Source: Thermosynechococcaceae cyanobacterium MS004 (GTDB lineage Bacteria; Cyanobacteriota; Cyanobacteriia; Thermosynechococcales; Thermosynechococcaceae). Taken from it: a stretch of 64,000 nucleotides of DNA. The stretch covers positions 1 to 64,000 of the forward strand of contig JAKRSB010000144.1 in the NCBI GenBank assembly GCA_022402525.1. The letters run 5' to 3'. The position numbers and the translations under genes are program-made. Shown piece by piece: positions 58,174 to 64,000 of the stretch (within the stretch, counting starts at the first letter, position 1; each line of letters starts with the position of its first letter). The notes beneath the pieces are model-generated. The model worked only from the letters and a program-made list of their open reading frames with translations, had not been told where the DNA came from and ran no database searches.

Positions 58174-59898
58174 ATGAAATGCTCAAAATACTCAAGCAGT
58201 AAAGCATCAAAATCTTGCCTTGGTCTGCTGGCCGCCCTAAGCCTGGGTTTATTTTCAACGGTGGCGATCGCCCAAACTGAAGGCGGCGAAGGCTCTCCCC
58301 CCCCTGTCCCACCCTCCCTACAGCACGATATCTCTACCCCATCGGACTATGGCCCTCAGCACGACAACTCCAACCCTTCGGATCTGGGGCCATCCAGCCC
58401 CGATAGAGGGAGTGGAGACAGAAATTTACAGTCAACCATTGACTCTGGCAACCCAGCAGAAATCATTACCCAGGTAGAAGTCAGCCAGTCCACGGAATAT
58501 GCAAACCACTTTGGCTTCAACCTTTATGGCGAAAACGCCAGCGCCGAAACCATCGCCAATACGCTACAACAGCTCGCCAGTAAAACGGGTGTTAAAGCGG
58601 CACTGATATACGTGGTGGAAACCCCCAAGGGCCTTGGCCTGACCCTAGTTTTGCCCAGCGGCTCTGTCCAAACCTCAAGCTCACAGGTGATTCCTCAGAA
58701 CCTGAAGCTGGCTGCGAACCCATTTGCTGCGAACCAATTTGCTGCGAGCCCATTTGCCGCGAACCCTTCCGCCACTAACCTATTGAGGACTAATCCCTTC
58801 AACCTCGTGGCGCTTATTGCGTCCCTTCGGCCAAACCTCCAGCTTGCGCAGCAAACATCTCCCCCCACGGGTAACAGCAACCTCGCTTACCGCCTGATTC
58901 CAGACGCAACACCCAGCGCAGTAAAGCGCGTGGTGAGGAACTTCCGGCGCGAGCTTTCTGACCCAACAAAAGTTGCGAGAAACAACTATCAAGCTCCGGC
59001 CAAGACCCTTTACGACTGGATTATTGCACCCCTCAAGCCTGCGCTAGAGGCCAACAATATTGAAACCATTGTCTTTAGCCTAGACAGGGGCTTTCGCTCG
59101 GTACCTGTCGCCGCACTGTTTGACGGACAGAAATTTCTGGTGGAGCAGTATAACCTCGCGCTCATTCCCAGCTTTAGCCTGACGGATACCCGCTACCAGA
59201 GGCTGCAAGAGAGCAAAATGCTGGGCATGGGTATTTCCCAAGCAACTGGAGGGCAGACCCCATTACCGTCCGTGGCCGTTGAGGTGCCCACCCTCACGTC
59301 TAAAATTTGGGGCGGCACGGGCTATCTGGATCAGCAGTCAACCATTGCCCAATTTCAGGCCCTTACTCAGCAAGAGCGGTTTGGCATCATCCATCTTGCA
59401 ACCCACGCACTTTTTAATCCAGGAAAGGTGGAGCAGTCTTACATTCAGTTTTGGAATGAGCGGCTCACATTGCCGCAGCTTCGGGAAATTTCTCTGAATC
59501 AAAAGTGGACCTCTGCACCCAATATTGAACTGCTGGTGCTCAGCGCTTGCCAGAGCGCCTTGGGCAATGACCAGGCTGAGCTTGGCTTTACGGGGCTGGC
59601 GGTGCAGTCTGGGGTTAAAACAGCGGTGGGTAGCCTCTGGTCGGTCAGCGATGAGGGCACCTTGGGGCTGATGAGTGAATTTTACCGAGGGCTGAAGACG
59701 GCTCCAGTACGGGCAGCAGCACTGCGGCAGGCTCAGTTGGGGCTACTTCAGGGGCAGGTGAAGGTGGTGGATGGCCAACTTCAGCTCAAGGATGGAACTT
59801 TGGTGCCCTTGCCCGCTGCGGCTGCACAGCAGAAAAATGTGAGTTTCACCCATCCTTACTACTGGTCAGCCTTTACGATGATTGGCAACTGGAATTAG
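58174..59898 (+). CDS. Exported CHAT-domain (caspase-like) protein
   Basis: 574 residues. Signal peptide (LGLLAALSLGLFSTVAIA) followed by a Pro/Ser/Asp-rich spacer and, at 180-199, five-residue repeats (A-A-N-x-F type) from four 15-base units at 58711-58770. The CHAT domain fills about 265-570: catalytic His H411 in HLATHALF and Cys C459 in LSACQSALG, both present, plus GSLWSVSDEGT and a final HPYYWSAFTMIGNW. CHAT proteins are cysteine peptidases related to caspases; an exported one next to a beta-barrel-like protein is notable. Confidence 0.85.
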   Translation: MKCSKYSSSKASKSCLGLLAALSLGLFSTVAIAQTEGGEGSPPPVPPSLQHDISTPSDYGPQHDNSNPSDLGPSSPDRGSGDRNLQSTIDSGNPAEIITQVEVSQSTEYANHFGFNLYGENASAETIANTLQQLASKTGVKAALIYVVETPKGLGLTLVLPSGSVQTSSSQVIPQNLKLAANPFAANQFAASPFAANPSATNLLRTNPFNLVALIASLRPNLQLAQQTSPPTGNSNLAYRLIPDATPSAVKRVVRNFRRELSDPTKVARNNYQAPAKTLYDWIIAPLKPALEANNIETIVFSLDRGFRSVPVAALFDGQKFLVEQYNLALIPSFSLTDTRYQRLQESKMLGMGISQATGGQTPLPSVAVEVPTLTSKIWGGTGYLDQQSTIAQFQALTQQERFGIIHLATHALFNPGKVEQSYIQFWNERLTLPQLREISLNQKWTSAPNIELLVLSACQSALGNDQAELGFTGLAVQSGVKTAVGSLWSVSDEGTLGLMSEFYRGLKTAPVRAAALRQAQLGLLQGQVKVVDGQLQLKDGTLVPLPAAAAQQKNVSFTHPYYWSAFTMIGNWN

Positions 59899-60010
59899 TG
59901 GAGTTGAGCCGGAACTAAGGTGCGGTGGATAGCTGGTGGCGCTTGGTGCCTAAGCTGTTGGCTTCCAAGATAGGGCAAAATGACTAACGGACGTTTCATA
60001 AATAGGCCGG

Positions 60011-61870
60011 ATGCCAACTCTGCCCCATTGGAAATTTATACCCCCCAAGAACCTTCGTAAGCGCCTTTCCCAGCCGCGCTTTTTGTGGACACTCTCTCTG
60101 GGCTGGATTTTAGCGATCGCAGGTCTGACCCTATTCTGGGGCATCGGTGACATTGGCCTCATCGACGAAACCGAACCGCTGTTTGTGGAAGCCTCTCGCC
60201 AGATGCTGCTCACGGGAGACTGGGTGACGCCCTACTTTGACGGGGAAACCCGCTTTGATAAGCCCCCGCTCATTTATTGGCTGATGGTGCTGTGCTTTAA
60301 GCTATTTGGCGTCAGCGAGTGGGCGGCGCGTCTCCCTTCAGCGATCGCGGCGGTGGGTATTGTGGTGTTCTGCTATTGGGTACTGAAGAATCACCATCCG
60401 TTGCTGAGTCCCATCATAGGGGCCACAAATGGGGCAAAAAATACATACACCTTTAAGCGTCCTTGGCTGGCAGCTTGGCTGGGGGCATCGGCGCTGCTGC
60501 TTAACCTCAACACTTACTTTTGGGGGCGGACGGGCTATGCCGACATGCTGCTGCTGGCCTGTCTGGGGGGAGCTTTACTGGCGTTTTTTATGGGCTACGC
60601 CCAGCCAAACCCCACGCTTCAGGGACGATGGTATACCGCGTTCTATGGACTGACGGGCCTTGCAATTCTGACCAAAGGGCCAATCGCGCTGCTGCTGCCG
60701 GTCGCCATTATTTTCTGCTTTACGCTTTATTTGGGCAATATGCGTCAGGTTTGTCAGGAACTGCGGCTGCTGCGCGGGGGACTGATTGTCGGAGCCTTAG
60801 CCGTGCCCTGGTATGTGCTGGTGACGATCGCCCACGGGGATGACTTTTTGGGGTCATTTTTTGGCTATCACAACCTAGTGCGCTTTTCGAGCGTGGTCAA
60901 TCAGCATTCTGGGCCTTGGTATTTTCACTTCCTCGTTATTTTGGCGGGATTTTTTCCTTGGTCTGCCTATCTTCCCGCAGCGCTGTATCGGGTCAAGCCT
61001 TGGCAAAGGCAGCGGTGGCAGGCGCGATCGCGTTCTGAACAGCTAGGACTGTATGCATTGATTTGGTTTGTGGTCATCCTCGGCTTTTTTACCGTTGCCG
61101 TGACCAAGTACTTTAGCTACACCCTGCCCCTAATGCCAGCGGCAGCCATTCTGGTCAGCTTGCTGTGGACAGAAGATATCTGCGATTTGCCTGTTCCGCA
61201 GAGCCGATGGAGTCTAAACGGCTGGAATCTAAACCTCTGGGACTTGAGTCGCTGGTTCAATGTAGCCTTGCTGGGAGTAATGGCCTGGGCACTGTTTTCC
61301 TGTGCCCCTTGGCTGTCTAGCGACCCTTGGATGCCAACTCTGGGCAGTCGGATGGCAGCGGCGGGTCTGCCGCTGATGGGGGGGCTGGTTTGGGCCCTAG
61401 CCGCCTTTGCAGCAGTCCTCTGTATTCTGCTGCGGCGCAATAGTCTATGGCTGGTGAATGCGATCGCATTTTTGCTGTTTCTTGTTGTCTTCTTGCATCC
61501 GACGGTTAGCCTCGTTGATGAAGTGCGACAGCTCCCCCTACGGGATATGGCTAAAGCAGCGATCGCAAATCAATCCCCTCCAGCAGCAGATCAATCCGAA
61601 CCTCAACCAGAAATCCTGATGATTGGGTTTCGCAAGCCTAGTCTCGTGTTTTATACCCAACAGCATGTGGAGTATCTAGAACAGCCTCAGCAGCTCCAGC
61701 CCTATCTCAATGGCTCAGCCGCCAAGAGTCAACTCATCATCACCACACCGCAGCTTCTGGCTGAAACGGGCCTCCAGCCAGCCCAGTACGAAACCATTCA
61801 AAACGCTGGCGTCTATACCCTCATCCGGACACCCATCCGGACACCCATTCATACACCCACCCGCCTCTAG
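60011..61870 (+). CDS. GT39/ArnT-like membrane glycosyltransferase
   Basis: 619 residues. Starts with the PMT/ArnT pattern: FWGIGDIGLIDETEPLFVEASRQML and GETRFDKPPLIYWLMVLCFK, with the conserved DE and DKPP, then about ten membrane helices. Transfers a sugar from a polyprenyl-phosphate carrier to lipid or protein outside the membrane. The C-terminus ends in IRTPIRTPIHTPT from three 12-base units (61823-61858), probably dispensable. Confidence 0.88.
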   Translation: MPTLPHWKFIPPKNLRKRLSQPRFLWTLSLGWILAIAGLTLFWGIGDIGLIDETEPLFVEASRQMLLTGDWVTPYFDGETRFDKPPLIYWLMVLCFKLFGVSEWAARLPSAIAAVGIVVFCYWVLKNHHPLLSPIIGATNGAKNTYTFKRPWLAAWLGASALLLNLNTYFWGRTGYADMLLLACLGGALLAFFMGYAQPNPTLQGRWYTAFYGLTGLAILTKGPIALLLPVAIIFCFTLYLGNMRQVCQELRLLRGGLIVGALAVPWYVLVTIAHGDDFLGSFFGYHNLVRFSSVVNQHSGPWYFHFLVILAGFFPWSAYLPAALYRVKPWQRQRWQARSRSEQLGLYALIWFVVILGFFTVAVTKYFSYTLPLMPAAAILVSLLWTEDICDLPVPQSRWSLNGWNLNLWDLSRWFNVALLGVMAWALFSCAPWLSSDPWMPTLGSRMAAAGLPLMGGLVWALAAFAAVLCILLRRNSLWLVNAIAFLLFLVVFLHPTVSLVDEVRQLPLRDMAKAAIANQSPPAADQSEPQPEILMIGFRKPSLVFYTQQHVEYLEQPQQLQPYLNGSAAKSQLIITTPQLLAETGLQPAQYETIQNAGVYTLIRTPIRTPIHTPTRL

Positions 61871-62250
61871 CCCTAGCCCTAGCCCTTGGCATAGGCATAA
61901 GCAAAATTCACGGCAGAGTAAGGCAGCACAACTCCGCTGCCGTAGATTTTATCGTCATAAATTCCGCTGCAATCAGCCCCTAGTGCCGCAACCACGCACC
62001 ATCGTTTCAATGTGAGTTGTCTGGGAAAAGCGCAATTTAGTATTTTCTGATACGGAAAGAAAACCTCTGCCCTGTGCAATCTGTTCATCATAGAAATGTT
62101 TCTGCAGCCTTCTGCATATGAGGTCTTACGGTGTCTTCTGCGCAAGGAGGGGGGGCCTTGCAGAAGATAGCTCTGGCGCTCGAATCTCAGCGTTTAGAGG
62201 ATTTGACCTCTTGAGGTAGTCTTTATAGGGCAGTTGTCCAAGGAACGAAT
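61871..62250. other. Promoter and long leader of amt
   Basis: 380 bases. A hexamer run CTAGCC x3 lies at 61867-61886. The NtcA site is described separately. From the predicted transcription start to the amt start is about 165 bases of leader. No gene seen. Confidence 0.6.
62040..62080 (+). promoter_or_regulatory. NtcA site and -10 box of the ammonium transporter
   Basis: GTA-TTTTCTGA-TAC at 62040-62053 is a perfect NtcA site. TGCAAT at 62075-62080 (21 bases further) is a weaker match to TAN3T. This fits NtcA activation of amt genes under nitrogen limitation. Confidence 0.82.
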
Positions 62251-63711
62251 GTGGTGTCTACTCGACAAACAATGAAACAAATAACTTTTTTTAAGCAGCG
62301 ATCATCATTCCTGACCTGGGTGGCCTGCATTCCGGTTGTGGCCCTATTGGTCGTGGGCTGGGGAATTGCGGCTAAGGCTCAGGCTACTGGCCCCTCTACA
62401 GCCGATCTGAAAGTTGCTCTGGATACCGTGTGGGTATTGTTTTCAGCTTTTCTGGTGTTCTTCATGAATGCTGGCTTTTGTATGCTGGAGACGGGTTTTT
62501 GCCGTCAGAAGAATGCAGTCAACATTCTTGCCAAAAACCTGATCGTGTTTTCTCTGGCGACCATTGGCTACTGGATCATTGGGTTCGGCCTCATGTTTTC
62601 TGATGGGACGCCTTTTTTTGGGACAGGAGGCTGGTTCCTGACTGGGGCGGACAATAGTCCTGCTGTTGGGGATGCCTACAAGGGTATTTTTGGCTCCCTC
62701 AACTGGACAGGCATTCCCCTACAGGCCAAGTTTTTGTTCCAGCTTGTGTTTGCCGGAACCGCTGCAACTATCGTTTCTGGCGCGGTCGCTGAGCGAATTA
62801 AGTTCACTTCATTCTTAATTTTTAGCGTAATTTTGACGGCGATTCTTTACCCCATCACCGGACACTGGATCTGGGGCGGTGGATGGCTTTACTCCTTCAA
62901 TTTTTGGGACTTTGCTGGCTCTACGGTAGTACACTCCATGGGCGGCTGGGCGGCACTGATGGGTGCTGCGATTCTTGGCCCCCGGATTAATCGCTATTCT
63001 GGGCAATCTGCAACAGCAATGCCGGGGCACAACATGAGCATTGCAACCCTCGGCTGCTTGATTTTGTGGCTGGGCTGGTTTGGGTTTAACCCTGGCTCTA
63101 CGATGGCGGCTGACCCTGTAGCGATTTCTCACATTGCGGTCACAACTAACACTGCGGCAGCTTTTGGCGGTGCGGCAGCAACCTTTACGGCCTGGGTCTA
63201 TCTAGGCAAGCCAGATCTCTCAATGATTATTAATGGCGTCCTGGCCGGGTTGGTCGGTGTGACAGCCTCTTGTGCATGGGTGACGGTTCCGATGTCTGCG
63301 GTCATTGGTGTACTGTCGGGCATTATTGTGGTCTTCTCTGTAACGCTGGTGGACAAGCTCAAAATTGATGACCCTGTGGGTGCTGTGTCTGTGCACTTGG
63401 TTTGCGGTGTCTTTGGGACGCTCTGCGTTGGCCTATTTTCAGCGGGCGCGAGTGATGCTGAAGGTGCGCTTTATGCCGCAGGGCCTGCGGCTGGTCTATT
63501 GATGGGTGGTGGCTTTACGCAGCTCTGGCCTCAAATTGTGGGCATTGTGAGCGTGGGTGGCTTTACCGTTTTGGGCTCAACCATTTCTTGGTATATCGTG
63601 AAGGCGATCGCTGGGCTGCGGGTTCACAACGAAGAGGAAGTCATTGGCCTCGACATCAGCGAACACGGCATGGAAGCTTACTCTGGCTTTATGAAAGAGG
63701 AAATGCGCTAG
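62251..63711 (+). CDS. amt1: Ammonium transporter (Amt1 type)
   Basis: 486 residues from GTG 62251; ATG 62272 (MKQITFF) is an alternative. A signal-like N-terminal helix (WVACIPVVALLVVGWGIAA) is followed by the Amt core: LDTVWVLFSAFLVFFMNAGF, MLETGFCRQKN, the conserved aspartate region and twin-histidine pore positions, DFAGSTVVHSMGGWAALMGA, and GTLCVGLFSAG. Eleven helices expected; transports ammonium/ammonia. Cytoplasmic tail EVIGLDISEHGMEAY is characteristic. Behind an NtcA site, so it belongs with the nitrate operon in one regulon. Confidence 0.95.
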   Translation: MVSTRQTMKQITFFKQRSSFLTWVACIPVVALLVVGWGIAAKAQATGPSTADLKVALDTVWVLFSAFLVFFMNAGFCMLETGFCRQKNAVNILAKNLIVFSLATIGYWIIGFGLMFSDGTPFFGTGGWFLTGADNSPAVGDAYKGIFGSLNWTGIPLQAKFLFQLVFAGTAATIVSGAVAERIKFTSFLIFSVILTAILYPITGHWIWGGGWLYSFNFWDFAGSTVVHSMGGWAALMGAAILGPRINRYSGQSATAMPGHNMSIATLGCLILWLGWFGFNPGSTMAADPVAISHIAVTTNTAAAFGGAAATFTAWVYLGKPDLSMIINGVLAGLVGVTASCAWVTVPMSAVIGVLSGIIVVFSVTLVDKLKIDDPVGAVSVHLVCGVFGTLCVGLFSAGASDAEGALYAAGPAAGLLMGGGFTQLWPQIVGIVSVGGFTVLGSTISWYIVKAIAGLRVHNEEEVIGLDISEHGMEAYSGFMKEEMR

Positions 63712-63839
63712 AAGCAAAAGGCCGAATCAATCATGGATGAATGGATATGACACACCACAATCCTTGGATGGCCAGCGCAATATAGCAACTCATTAGAAAC
63801 TGCCCGCGAGTAACGAGTCGCAGGCTTTGCTTCTTACAG

Positions 63840-63874
63840 ATAACCCCTCTCCTGAATAGCAGGAGAGGGGTTAT
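63840..63874. terminator. Strong hairpin terminator after amt
   Basis: 15-bp stem ATAACCCCTCTCCTG / CAGGAGAGGGGTTAT, 5-base loop, then TTTC. Lies between amt and the convergent partial gene, so it may act for both. Confidence 0.88.
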
Positions 63875-63884
63875 TTTCTGGGTA

Positions 63885-63906
63885 GAGACTTGTTCGAGAC
63901 TTGTTC
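63885..63906. repeat. Perfect 11-base duplication
   Basis: GAGACTTGTTC at 63885-63895 and 63896-63906, identical; five bases from the end of the partial gene. Confidence 0.85.
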
Positions 63907-63910
63907 GCTA

Positions 63911-64000
63911 TTATTCGAGGGAAGCGTCTGCCGACGGCTCAGATTCAGCCTCAATGGATTCAGCTCCGTCTGCGGCTTCAGAATCGGAGGCTTCCGCAGT
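63911..64000 (-). CDS. C-terminal tail of an acidic protein (start beyond window)
   Basis: The minus strand is open from the window edge to TAA at 63913-63911. The 29 visible residues are almost all Ala, Glu, Ser and Asp (ASDSEAADGAESIEAESEPS... ending DASLE). Such acidic tails occur on several ribosomal and other proteins; identity cannot be told from this piece. Confidence 0.6.
   Translation of the reverse strand, partial: TAEASDSEAADGAESIEAESEPSADASLE

Overview
The window is a stretch of cyanobacterial chromosome. This rests on gene content: kaiA-kaiB-kaiC, psaK, the plastid-type gap2, a narB-type nitrate reductase, ferredoxin-dependent nirA with nrtABCD, a CcsA-type cytochrome c maturation protein, DUF2996 and DUF2949 proteins, and many copies of the HIP1 octamer GCGATCGC. 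The nitrite reductase carries a C-terminal [2Fe-2S] ferredoxin domain, an arrangement I know from Leptolyngbya (Plectonema) boryana-like filamentous strains, so a Leptolyngbya-like, non-heterocystous host is plausible but not proven.

Layout. 1-9.6 kb: truncated cation/proton antiporter, a ComFB-domain c-di-GMP receptor, cimA, a TldD peptidase and ligA in a tight same-strand run, then an orphan ABC binding protein and a HEAT-repeat protein on the other strand. 9.6-20.1 kb: a nitrogen assimilation operon, nirA-nrtA-nrtB-nrtC-nrtD-cynS-narB, behind a textbook NtcA promoter (site 9852-9865, -10 box 9888-9893). A cyanase gene sits inside this operon. It is followed by a multi-hairpin interspersed repeat. 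20.2-31 kb: housekeeping genes, mostly on the minus strand (Ski2-like helicase, DUF2996, a MoaD/ThiS-like protein beside thrC, argH, ccsA, rnc, rnpB RNA, prxQ), with ilvN on plus. 31.6-41 kb: gap2, a class V aminotransferase, DUF2949, a four-ACT aspartate kinase, the tRNA nucleotidyltransferase next to a tRNA-Leu(CAA) that lacks an encoded CCA end, a phosphoesterase, an SDR and DUF2237. 41-48.3 kb: VanZ-like protein, TPR protein, TolC-like protein and the circadian kaiABC cluster. 48.6-64 kb: glutamine amidotransferase, glgB, exonuclease, a serine beta-lactamase-like hydrolase, psaK, trpF, a group of three exported proteins including a CHAT-domain protease candidate, a GT39 glycosyltransferase, and an Amt ammonium transporter behind a second perfect NtcA site (62040-62053).

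Functionally the window joins nitrogen supply (nitrate/nitrite uptake and reduction, cyanate breakdown, ammonium uptake, all pointing to NtcA) with carbon metabolism (gap2, glgB), branched-chain and aspartate-family amino acid synthesis (cimA, ilvN, lysC, thrC) and the clock.

The most unusual feature is not a gene. About two thirds of the intergenic regions, and many protein termini or linkers, carry a short imperfect tandem duplication of 11-25 bases whose sequence is different at every locus. Inside genes the unit is a multiple of three; between genes it is often 14, 16 or 17. Two unlisted single-span membrane microproteins (37 and 39 codons) were also found by reading the gaps.
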